NCBI GenBank assembly: GCA_028285525.1
Contig: JANQOZ010000105.1
Span: 1-64,000 of the forward strand
Length of the DNA stretch: 64,000 nucleotides
Origin: Lysobacterales bacterium
Lineage (GTDB): Bacteria > Pseudomonadota > Gammaproteobacteria > Xanthomonadales > SZUA-38
Direction: 5' to 3'
Positions 44,025 to 52,175 of this stretch are shown here, one piece after another (the stretch's first letter is position 1; the number at the start of each line of letters is the position of its first letter). The notes beneath the pieces are model-generated. The model was not told where the DNA came from. It did not search any database and worked only from the letters and a program-made list of their open reading frames with translations. Position numbers and translations under genes: made by a program.

Positions 44025-45701
44025 ATGAGTCATCGATTACCCCCAAAGCTGACACCATGGCTTCTGCTGCCGCTGTTTTGGCTGCTCACGTTCCCCGCCT
44101 CGGCCCTTGTCTTAGTGAACACTCTGCTGGACGAATCGCCGAGCAATGAGTCGGACGGGCTTTGCAGTCTGCGGGAGGCGATAGAGTCCGTCAGGTCGAG
44201 TACCACCATCGACACCTGCGAATTTGTCAGCCAGCCCACCACCATTCGCTTCGACGAGAGTCTCGTTCCTAACGATCCCGCTTCACCCTTCCAGATCGAC
44301 CTTCAGGCTCCGCTGAATTTGAACACGGGAAACGTCTTCCCGCTTCGCATCCAAGGGCCACTGGTAAGGAAACCTGAGCTACAGCTTGCTCCGTCCTCGC
44401 CAGGAACCCAGACCCCGGGCGTCAGCGTTCAGACCAACGGTGGAAGCATCGAGCTTTCCGGACTGATCCTGCGAAACCGTGGAGCCGGTGCCGCCATCGG
44501 AAACGCCTCGGAGCTGATTCCTGCGGGGGACACGACGCTCGAGCTGGTGGACGTCGACATTGTGAGTGACGGTCAAGCTGAGTCGGAGGCGATCTCCATC
44601 CGCAGCACCGGATCGATGGAGATTACCCTGGATAGAGTACTGATCCAGAGCATGGGCGGAACCGCCGTCACGCTGAACGCTGAAGATGGTCTGGTGCTGT
44701 TGATTCAGGACTCCGATTTTCTCGACAACGGCGGGTCAGCGCTCGAGCTGTCTTTCACCCAGACAGGCTCGTTGCTGGGAACGGTGTCGAACTCGCGCTT
44801 CTCGCTTAACGGTGCGGTGAGTCGGCGGCCAGCCATCTTTATCGATAGCAGCAGCGACGGTGCCGTGGTCGGCGTTGCGTTTGAGGGCAACCTCATGTCG
44901 GACAACAGCAACGGCGCGCTGCTGATTCGGCACTTCGGCGATTCGCTGGGCCTTCTCAACCTCCGGCGAAACCTCATCATCGACAACCGCAGCGACCGCG
45001 CTGCGGTTACCAGCCAGGGTGTCAGCTTCAAAGCGGTCAACAATACCTTCATCGACAACGTGTCGTTTGATCAGGGGCCGGGGGCCCTGCTGGTGCGGGA
45101 CGACTCGGGCGGGACAGAGGTCACCGGCAACACGTTTTTCGGCAACTCGGCATCTCGAGAGGTGATCGACCGAAAAAATGGGCCGGGATCAAAAGGCGTT
45201 GTCGGTGCGCCGCTTCCGCAGGCGCTTCGCCTCCAGCTGGCGGATACGCCTGACAACGGTCGCTTTGTCGGGAACCTCATTGTGCAGCGCGATCCGAGTT
45301 CCGAGCCGACCTGCGTGTTCGGATCGATCGACGGTCAGATCGTCAGCGATCCGACGGACGCGATGCACAACGCCAGCAACGCCGTCGAATGTCTGGTCGG
45401 GCAGCAGGACCTGGAGGTCGTGGATCTGCCGACTCGGGTCACCCTCGGCCTCTCTGGGGTTCCGCGAAGGCCGATCGCTGTCTATCCCGCGGTGGACAGT
45501 GGTGTCGTAGACCAGTGGCCGGATGCCGAGTGTTCGGTAGGCATCGATCCGCTTGTTCTGGACATGCTGGGTGATCGCCGAGATGAATCCTCGATTCCTT
45601 TCGACGGTGATCCTGGACTCCCCGCCGATTGCGATATCGGCGCCGTTGAACTCCCCAAGAGCCCGCTACCCGAGGAGATCTTCAAAGATGGTTATGAATA
45701 A
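44025..45701 (+). CDS. Secreted CSLREA-domain beta-helix protein (copy 1)
   Basis: 558 residues. The ATG at 44025 has GGAG nine bases upstream; a TTG at 44007 is the alternative. The signal peptide is MSHRLPPKLTPWLLLPLFWLLTFPASA, followed immediately by the CSLREA module (LVNTLLDESPSNESDGLCSLREAIESVR). The body has parallel-beta-helix rungs (GSIELSGLILRNRGAGAAIG, NTFIDNVSFDQGPGALLV, GNTFFGNSASREV). The last residues are IFKDGYE. The coding end overlaps the start of the next, paralogous gene by 14 bases, so the two are translated from one transcript. A cell-surface role is inferred from the signal peptide and fold. Confidence 0.88.
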   Translation: MSHRLPPKLTPWLLLPLFWLLTFPASALVLVNTLLDESPSNESDGLCSLREAIESVRSSTTIDTCEFVSQPTTIRFDESLVPNDPASPFQIDLQAPLNLNTGNVFPLRIQGPLVRKPELQLAPSSPGTQTPGVSVQTNGGSIELSGLILRNRGAGAAIGNASELIPAGDTTLELVDVDIVSDGQAESEAISIRSTGSMEITLDRVLIQSMGGTAVTLNAEDGLVLLIQDSDFLDNGGSALELSFTQTGSLLGTVSNSRFSLNGAVSRRPAIFIDSSSDGAVVGVAFEGNLMSDNSNGALLIRHFGDSLGLLNLRRNLIIDNRSDRAAVTSQGVSFKAVNNTFIDNVSFDQGPGALLVRDDSGGTEVTGNTFFGNSASREVIDRKNGPGSKGVVGAPLPQALRLQLADTPDNGRFVGNLIVQRDPSSEPTCVFGSIDGQIVSDPTDAMHNASNAVECLVGQQDLEVVDLPTRVTLGLSGVPRRPIAVYPAVDSGVVDQWPDAECSVGIDPLVLDMLGDRRDESSIPFDGDPGLPADCDIGAVELPKSPLPEEIFKDGYE

Positions 45702-48219
45702 ACCGAGTGATTTCGCAGGAGCTGTCGCGTCGCTCGCACTGGCGGCAACGCTTGCGGTCGGGTCTGCATCGGCTGCCGTCATTACGGTCGATACTCTGGC
45801 CGACAGCAATCCGCCGGACTACAACGACGGGTTGTGTTCGCTGCGGGAAGCGCTCGAGTCCATCCGGTTCAGTACCGAAGTCGGCGGTTGTGTCGGCGGC
45901 ACCGCCGATGAAGAAGACCGGATCGTCTTCGATTCCGCACTGATTCCTGCTGATCCGCAGGACCCGTTTGTCCTGCTGCTCGAAGATGATCTGCTGACAG
46001 CCTTTACCGGAGAGTGGGTGATCACCGGTCCCACAACGCGGCGACTCACGATTGACGCGGGTCTTCAGTCGGAGGTTTTTCGCCTCAGTAGTGCAACATC
46101 CGTAACGTTGGAAAACCTCGAGTTGACTCGCGGCGCCGGCGGCCAGGGAGCGATCAATCTGGGTGAGGTCGAATCACTCACGCTGCGTGATATGTGGTTC
46201 ACGGACAGCGAGGCTTCGGATCGCGGCGGCGCCGTAGGAGGGAATCCGCTCGGCGTGGTCGCGGTGACTATCGAGGATTCCTGGTTTTCGGGAAATAGCG
46301 CTGGCAGCTTCGGCGGTGCTGTCGGCATTGCAACAGGCGGACCGAATGCGCGCATCACGCTGACGATTCGCAACAGTCGCTTCGAAGGCAACCAAACCGG
46401 TCAGTTCGGGGCCGGGGGCGCCGTTTACGCGGTCTCGTTCCAAAGTGGTGGCCAGCTGACGCTGGACGTTGCGGGAAGCAGCTTTGTTGAAAACGTTGCG
46501 GGTGGGGACGGCGGCGCTGTAGCAGGCGTCGGGCTTTCAACCGTCGAATCGATGGAGCTCCAGGTTCGTGGCAACCTGTTCCGTAACAACGTTGCCCAAG
46601 GAGGCAGTGGCGGGGGTGCGCGCCTCGGCTCGGCCACCATGGTTGTCGAGAACAATACGTTCCTGGAAAACCTCGCGGAAAGCGACGGTGGCGGCCTGGA
46701 GCTCAGCAACTTCTCCAGTCAGGTTGATTTTGGACTGCGGCTGAACGGCAACACTTTCTTCGCCAACCGATCGCAGGGCATTGCGGGGAATGCCGAGCAG
46801 GCCACCATCCAGCTGCACCCGACGGTGGACTCGGACAACGTCGTACGGGGCAATCTACTGGTGAACGGCGACACCGCCCAGTTCGATGCGTGTTTTATTC
46901 AGGGCCTTGCGTTTGCTGACGAATACGGGTTTAACCTGAGCAACAGCGCAAGCTGTGTGGTCGATCCGGACGACCTGCTGGTCGACGACGTACGGGCCAG
47001 CGTTGCATCGACCGGGGAAGCGGCGATCGATTCCCAGGTTGCGCTTCAGCCTGGCAGTCCAGCGATCGATTTCTGGCCGGCTGAGGAATGCGGGTTGACT
47101 GCAGACATGCTTGGGCGGTCCCGACCAGTGGACGGTGATGATGCCGGTGATGCGGACTGTGATGCTGGCGCGTCTGAGGCGCCCGAGGGTGTGCTGCTGA
47201 GGGCCATGGTGGACTCCGGGAGTAGTGGTAGCGGAGAGATTGTCAGCGTGCCCTTTGGCATCGTGTGTCCGCCGGATTGTGACGTCGCTTATCCTCTCGG
47301 CAGCGAGGTAACTCTGGTGGCCACGGCGGCAACCGGAAGCGCCTTCAATCGCTGGCAAGAGGATTGCAACGGCCAGGAGGGCCCCTGCATCCTGACGATG
47401 TCCGAAATTCGAGCGGCGATCGCCGAGTTCAACGGCGGGCTCCAAACGGGAGTTGTTAACGTTTCCGTCAGCGGGCCTGGTGTGGTTCTGTCTGACCCGT
47501 CTGGCGTCTACTGCCAGCCGCAGTGCAGTGCGCCGCTGCCGCGCGGAACGGCTCGGCTGATGGCCGTAGCTGACGTCGGCGCCGCCGTGACGTGGTCAGA
47601 AGCCTGCGCAGGGACCGTGGGTAATCTGTGCGAGTTCAACGTTCGGGAAGGCCTTCAGGTATCGGCGAATTTCGCGGAGACAGACTTTGAGCTGGCCGTC
47701 ACCCTTTCGGGCACCGGCGCTGGAAGCGTGGCCAGCACGCCTGACGGTATCAGTTGCCCGGCCGGCTGTGCCGCCACCTTTCCGGCGGGGACCACGGTAA
47801 CGCTGAACGCGACCGCGCTTCCCGGGGACGTCTTCGCCGGCTGGACCGGCGACTGCGAGGAGGGTAATCCGGGTACCGGGCCCTGCACCGTCACCCTGGA
47901 CGCGGCGCAAACGATCAACGCAGAGTTTCAGCGTCGTGTGCCGTTGAACCTCACCGTGACGGGTAACGGCACGGTAAGCAGCAGTCCTGGTAGTTTGGTA
48001 TGCAGCGACAACTGCAGCGAAGACTTTGACCAGTTCACCGTGGTCACGCTGAACGCTGTGCCGGACCCAGGATGGCGCTTTGTGGAGTGGCAGGGCTGCG
48101 GGTCGTCGGTCAACCTGCCCCTGCAGTGTTCGATTCAGGTCTTCGTCGAGACCAATGTCGATGCGGTGTTCGAACCCATGTCTGACAGCGTGTTTGCTAA
48201 CGGATTTGAGTCTCCGTAG
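45688..48219 (+). CDS. Secreted CSLREA beta-helix protein with four Cys-rich InlB-like repeats (copy 2)
   Basis: 843 residues from the ATG at 45688 (an ATG at 45694 is possible). The GAGGAG ribosome site lies inside the end of the upstream gene. The signal peptide is followed by the CSLREA module ITVDTLADSNPPDYNDGLCSLREALES. Beta-helix rungs occupy about 90-430 (RGGAVGGNPLG, GGAVGIATGGP, DGGAVAGVGLS). The C-terminal ~320 residues hold four divergent InlB-B-like repeats, each with paired cysteines (CPPDCD, CQPQCS, CPAGCA, CSDNCS) and a later W-x-x-x-C. The protein ends VFANGFESP. Its end overlaps the convergent regulator gene by 23 bases. Confidence 0.88.
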   Translation: MVMNKPSDFAGAVASLALAATLAVGSASAAVITVDTLADSNPPDYNDGLCSLREALESIRFSTEVGGCVGGTADEEDRIVFDSALIPADPQDPFVLLLEDDLLTAFTGEWVITGPTTRRLTIDAGLQSEVFRLSSATSVTLENLELTRGAGGQGAINLGEVESLTLRDMWFTDSEASDRGGAVGGNPLGVVAVTIEDSWFSGNSAGSFGGAVGIATGGPNARITLTIRNSRFEGNQTGQFGAGGAVYAVSFQSGGQLTLDVAGSSFVENVAGGDGGAVAGVGLSTVESMELQVRGNLFRNNVAQGGSGGGARLGSATMVVENNTFLENLAESDGGGLELSNFSSQVDFGLRLNGNTFFANRSQGIAGNAEQATIQLHPTVDSDNVVRGNLLVNGDTAQFDACFIQGLAFADEYGFNLSNSASCVVDPDDLLVDDVRASVASTGEAAIDSQVALQPGSPAIDFWPAEECGLTADMLGRSRPVDGDDAGDADCDAGASEAPEGVLLRAMVDSGSSGSGEIVSVPFGIVCPPDCDVAYPLGSEVTLVATAATGSAFNRWQEDCNGQEGPCILTMSEIRAAIAEFNGGLQTGVVNVSVSGPGVVLSDPSGVYCQPQCSAPLPRGTARLMAVADVGAAVTWSEACAGTVGNLCEFNVREGLQVSANFAETDFELAVTLSGTGAGSVASTPDGISCPAGCAATFPAGTTVTLNATALPGDVFAGWTGDCEEGNPGTGPCTVTLDAAQTINAEFQRRVPLNLTVTGNGTVSSSPGSLVCSDNCSEDFDQFTVVTLNAVPDPGWRFVEWQGCGSSVNLPLQCSIQVFVETNVDAVFEPMSDSVFANGFESP

Positions 48220-50440
48220 CGTTTTGCTCGATGGCCGCGAGGTATTCCGGATGACGATCAGCCAGCTCAACCCGCAGCGCGCTGGCCTGCTGTGGCTGCT
48301 GGTTGAGCTGATAAAACCTGATCATCAGATCCATGACGCGATGATGGGCTGGGTTCCAGCTCCGGGAAACGGTCAGGTGAGACTCCGCGTCGGCGGAGTC
48401 GCCGGAAGCCAGCGCGAGGCTGGCCAGGTCCATCGCGATAAATGCCTCAAGGTCATGAGCGCCGCTGCTGCGAGCGAGGCTCAGCGCCTGACGCAGCAGT
48501 TCTTTCTTCTCCGATTGACGCCGAAGCGCGCCGAGATGAGCAAGATGGATAGCCAGATTTCCGGTGTTGGCGGCAGCCAGCTGTGACGGCAGCTGATCGA
48601 GAATGGTGCCTGCTTCGTCGAGTTCCCCCGCGCTCAGCAGCGTCTCCGCCAGGTGCAGCCTGGCGTAGGCTGCCTCGTTGCTCTCGCCGGCTTCGCTGAG
48701 CCGGCTCACGGCCTGCGCCAGCCATCGACGGGAATCGTCGTAACGTCTTTGGTCTCGACGGATCTTTCCGCGGACGCTCAGCGCCCAGCCGATTCCCAGC
48801 GCGTCCTGCTCGCGCTCTGCCAGTTCGTGGGCCTCGCTGATGGTGTCCCATGCGGCGCTGAATTCGCCTCGGGCGCGCTGCAGCTCCGCGAGCTCCTCCA
48901 GATTGTCGAACAGATCAAAAGGATTGTCAGCGGTTCGTACGTGGTCGAGACTCAACCTCAGCAGCTCGTCGGCGCCCGCAAAGTCTCCAGACCGACGCAG
49001 GATTCTAGCGAGGCCATAGCGAGAGGCCGCGATCAGGCCAGGAACCTGGAATTTCTGGCGCAGCGCGAGCGCCTCACCATGAAGTTTTCGGGCGCTGTCC
49101 AGACTCCCCCAGTCATCAGCCAGGTAGGCTAGATTGCTCAGCGCAACGCTGGCGTGATAGTCATCGCCGGCGTCACGGAAACGCGCGGCGGCCAGGGTGG
49201 CCAGCTCCCACGCTTCGTCGATATCGCCCTGAGATTGAACGACGGCTGACAGCGAATTAAGGGTCAGGCCCTGGAGGATCGGATTCGCCTGGTCAGACAG
49301 CACTTTGGCCTGATCAAGCAGCTCGCGTGCCGAGTCAATCTTCCCGGCGTACCAAAGATAATCGCCGAGCCGATGGAGCAGCCGGACCTGCTGCTGAGAG
49401 GAGAGCGTCCCTTGGCTCTCATCGATCAACGCCTTCAGCGCGCTGACCGCTGCGGCGTGACCATCCTGAGGCGTTCGCGCTTCGAGCAGCAGGACCCTCA
49501 GCTCGATATTGCCGGGTTCCCTGACCAGCGCTGCCTCCGCCAACGCCGCGGCCTCGGCGAATTCCTCGAGCGCCAGCGCTTCGTTGGCCCGAGCGTGTAG
49601 TTCGGTGACCAGCGGGTCGCTGAACTGGCCGCGCTGCAGCCAGAGGGGCGAAACGTCCGAACTGGTGAGATCCAGACACCGTTTCACCAGCTCGCGGGTC
49701 AGGACAGCGAGGTCTGGCCCAGAAAGTTCAAACTCGACGGGCTCGGCCCGGCGTTCGAGCTTTACCGTCAGGCGGAAGCCGCCCGGCTGAGTGTCGACAT
49801 GCGTCTTCAGCGCGTAGTCGGCGCCCACAAAACTACGAATGCTGGCCAGATCGTCACTGGAGTCCAGTTCATCCGGGCCGGCGACCACCTGCTGTCCCGA
49901 CCAGCTCAACATACGGGTCACGGTTTGCTGAAGCCCGGTCTCGATCCACGAGAGTCTTTCGTCTTCCGTGGTATCGACGAAAGGCCCAACCCACCAAGTG
50001 GGCAATACCTCGTTGCGGGACTTTAGCTCGCTGCGCAGCAGGCTCCCGACGACGAGCGCGGTCAACGCCAGAACTAACAGCGTTGGCCAGAGCCTGAGAC
50101 GAGGACTGGATGTTGATGGCGGGAGTATCGACGTTTCTTCCAGGGAGACTGGAGCGGTGAACTCAAAGCCCCGAGCATGGACGGTACGAATGATCGATCG
50201 ACCGTCGTCACCGATGGCTTTACGTACCTTCATGATCGCCTGGCCAACCGCGCTGTCGGTGAGATGGATATTAGCCCAGACGTTCTCCAGCAACTCATCG
50301 CGGCCAATGGTCCGTCCCGCGTGGTTTAGCAGGTACAGGAGCAAATCGGCTGACTTGCCCTGCAGATTGACCCGCTCGCCGCCGCGCCAAAGCAGCTTCA
50401 GATCTACGTCGAACTGACAGTCTCCAAACCGATAGTGCAT
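48197..50440 (-). CDS. CadC/ToxR-like membrane winged-helix regulator with TPR periplasmic domain
   Basis: About 747 residues from the ATG at 50440. Residues 1-100 form an OmpR-type winged helix (FGDCQFDVDLKLLWRGGERVNLQGKSADLLLYLLNHAGRTIGRDELLENVW, then AIMKVRKAIGDD and the wing RTVHARGFEF). A single transmembrane helix (LWPTLLVLALTALVVGSLL) lies at ~118-138. Beyond it are a TolB-N-like segment (WWVGPFVDTTEDERLSWIETGLQQTVTRML) and a long TPR array. This is a one-component sensor that binds DNA from the membrane. It is divergent from the TlpA-like gene and tail-to-tail with the CSLREA genes, either of which could be its target. Confidence 0.9.
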   Translation of the reverse strand: MHYRFGDCQFDVDLKLLWRGGERVNLQGKSADLLLYLLNHAGRTIGRDELLENVWANIHLTDSAVGQAIMKVRKAIGDDGRSIIRTVHARGFEFTAPVSLEETSILPPSTSSPRLRLWPTLLVLALTALVVGSLLRSELKSRNEVLPTWWVGPFVDTTEDERLSWIETGLQQTVTRMLSWSGQQVVAGPDELDSSDDLASIRSFVGADYALKTHVDTQPGGFRLTVKLERRAEPVEFELSGPDLAVLTRELVKRCLDLTSSDVSPLWLQRGQFSDPLVTELHARANEALALEEFAEAAALAEAALVREPGNIELRVLLLEARTPQDGHAAAVSALKALIDESQGTLSSQQQVRLLHRLGDYLWYAGKIDSARELLDQAKVLSDQANPILQGLTLNSLSAVVQSQGDIDEAWELATLAAARFRDAGDDYHASVALSNLAYLADDWGSLDSARKLHGEALALRQKFQVPGLIAASRYGLARILRRSGDFAGADELLRLSLDHVRTADNPFDLFDNLEELAELQRARGEFSAAWDTISEAHELAEREQDALGIGWALSVRGKIRRDQRRYDDSRRWLAQAVSRLSEAGESNEAAYARLHLAETLLSAGELDEAGTILDQLPSQLAAANTGNLAIHLAHLGALRRQSEKKELLRQALSLARSSGAHDLEAFIAMDLASLALASGDSADAESHLTVSRSWNPAHHRVMDLMIRFYQLNQQPQQASALRVELADRHPEYLAAIEQNATETQIR

Positions 50441-50836
50441 GGGGGACTGAGAGCACCTCACCTTGAGTCTATTCTGAATTCTAGCAGCGCCAACGGCGTG
50501 GCCTACGCGACTTTCATCCCAGGATGATTGGTTCAAGTTGCCAATATGAACGTTGTGCCCGATTCGGCGGCGGGCGTTGTGTCATCCGGTTGACAGACCG
50601 CCCAAGGCGAATTCCGTAATCTTATTTCCGACGTCACGAAGACGTGGCCCTTGAGGCCAGGTCATGGAAGACCTCAACAAGTTATGTGTGGACCGGCGAT
50701 CCGGCGTGGGAACGGGGATTGCCACAGGCTGGGGAGCCGCTGGATTGCCGGCCCGCACTTTCTCTTGAACGCGCCTGCTGCGGTAAATCGGGCTGCACCG
50801 TGAAAGGTTATTTCCCGGCGCCGGGTCTAAACCTAC
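50441..50836. other. Divergent intergenic region with small stem-loops
   Basis: 396 bases between the start of the winged-helix regulator and the TlpA-like gene. Short self-complementary elements occur near 50646-50675 (GGCC-CTTGA-GGCC and AGGTC-ATGGAA-GACCT). No convincing gene is seen; the region should hold promoters for both flanking genes. Confidence 0.35.
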
Positions 50837-51388
50837 ATGAATACTCAACCTAAGTCGGTTTTGTCCGCCATCGTTCTTATTCTTCCGCTGCTGATCTTAG
50901 CCGGCCCGCTTGCCGCGCAGGACAACTCGGCGCCGGCCTGGACCGCCACAGACGTCAACGGCCATGAGGTGGCGTTCCCTCCAGCTTCGGGTCCACCGAC
51001 GGTGCTGCTCTTCTGGGCAACCTGGTGCCCGTACTGCAAGGGCCTGATGCCCCATCTGCAGAGCCTGGTGGACGAATATGGCGACGAGGAAATCCGCATC
51101 CTTTCTGTGAGCATCTTCGAGGAAGATGACGCCAACCCGGCGGCCTACCTGGCCAAGCAGGGCTTTCAGTTTCAGCTGGTGGAAAAAGGTGAGGCGATCG
51201 CCAAGCAGTATGGCGTCAAGGGTACACCCGGTCTGTTTCTGGTTGAGCAGGGTGAGGTTGTCTGGCACCTGGGACTGGCGCGTCAGGCCGAAAAACGTAC
51301 CGAGGGTGTGAAGGGCCATGGCCTGCGCGCGGCTCGTCGAGCGCCCTTTTGGGCCGCGGAGCTGCGCAAAGCGCTCGACGGGCTTTGA
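50837..51388 (+). CDS. Exported TlpA/ResA-like thioredoxin-fold protein
   Basis: 183 residues with a signal peptide or N-terminal anchor (MNTQPKSVLSAIVLILPLLILAGPLAAQ). The thioredoxin fold has PTVLLFWATWCPYCKGLMPHL, with the redox pair Cys64/Cys67, and the cis-Pro in VKGTPGLFLVEQGEVVW. It probably acts as a periplasmic thiol oxidoreductase. The C-terminal ~40 residues are basic (RQAEKRTEGVKGHGLRAARRA) and extend beyond the core fold. It stands alone; there is no cytochrome c biogenesis gene nearby. Confidence 0.9.
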   Translation: MNTQPKSVLSAIVLILPLLILAGPLAAQDNSAPAWTATDVNGHEVAFPPASGPPTVLLFWATWCPYCKGLMPHLQSLVDEYGDEEIRILSVSIFEEDDANPAAYLAKQGFQFQLVEKGEAIAKQYGVKGTPGLFLVEQGEVVWHLGLARQAEKRTEGVKGHGLRAARRAPFWAAELRKALDGL

Positions 51389-52175
51389 CGAAGCTCCTCT
51401 GACGATGCTCCTTCCTCCTCGCCCCGACGTTTGACCTTGGCTCCGGCAGTGAGGCCATTGCTCGAGCCTTCGCCATCAGCTTTTGGAAGTGCGGGTTAGA
51501 GAATGTAGTCCTTCTTCCGGGTAACGGGCGACGGAACGATTTTTCCTTGAGCGGTCGGCGATGCTCCGGCCTGGCTTTGGTAGCCTGCTTGACCGAGCTC
51601 AGCTCGGGTTGGCGTGCCTTTGGCTTGCTACTAGGCAAATCCTGTTTGAACAGACCTCTTAGCAGCAATCTGGTCAGCAGCAATATGGTAAGGGTCAGCA
51701 GGCCGGGTACCTCAAGAAATTCCACCGCGCTTTTGCAGGCCCTCAGTTCTTACTTATGACAAACAATTGCGCCATGGTGCCACAGCTTCGATGAGGAATT
51801 TAGCCCGGTGTCTGATTCGCGCGCCGGTAACTCAAAAAGCCGGTACGTCCGTGTACCGGAAAATGCGAGCGGTGAGACGGAGTCTTGCCCTGCGTCGTTA
51901 CCGCCGTGCATCGGGGGGTCCATGCTCTTCGGCATGTCAAAGCGGTTCGGCGACGCTAGCGGCGACTGACCGGTCCGCTGTTTTGCCGCCAAGAAAACAG
52001 CCCCTGTTTGACGTCTTCAGCCGATAGGAAGAACTGACCCCAGTCCTTATTTATTGAAGCGTCAGCCGGTAAAAAAGCAGGTCAATAAGGTGGATCGCGC
52101 CGGCCATTACCCGTTGAGAGTGCGCCTACCTTTCACCTGCTAGGCTATGAGCAGTCTGCGAGACTTGGGATCTCT
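51389..52175. other. 787-base region without a convincing gene
   Basis: Frames exist on both strands (for example 51750-51992 minus), but their compositions are rich in Arg, Ser and Pro and show no domain. A perfect 7-base hairpin CCGGTAC-GTCCGT-GTACCGG lies at 51840-51859. The segment AACTGACCCCAGTCC near 52034-52048 resembles sequence I associate with decayed mobile-element flanks, but this is weak. The last ~100 bases probably carry the promoter of the 52176 gene. Confidence 0.4.
51840..51859. other. Perfect stem-loop in gene-free region
   Basis: CCGGTAC (51840-51846) and GTACCGG (51853-51859) flank a 6-base loop. It could be part of a structured RNA or a mobile-element remnant; no function can be assigned. 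Confidence 0.35.

Noticed and set aside
50441..50836. Riboswitch before the TlpA-like gene
   Set aside because: Only short stem-loops are seen; no known aptamer consensus was recognised.
51216..51725. A minus-strand 169-codon frame overlapping the TlpA-like gene
   Set aside because: Arg/Pro-rich and overlapping a well-supported gene; it has a hydrophobic start but no family resemblance or ribosome site.
51750..51992. A minus-strand 80-codon frame that might be a mobile-element fragment
   Set aside because: No transposase, reverse transcriptase or intron motif can be identified; kept only as part of the unexplained region.
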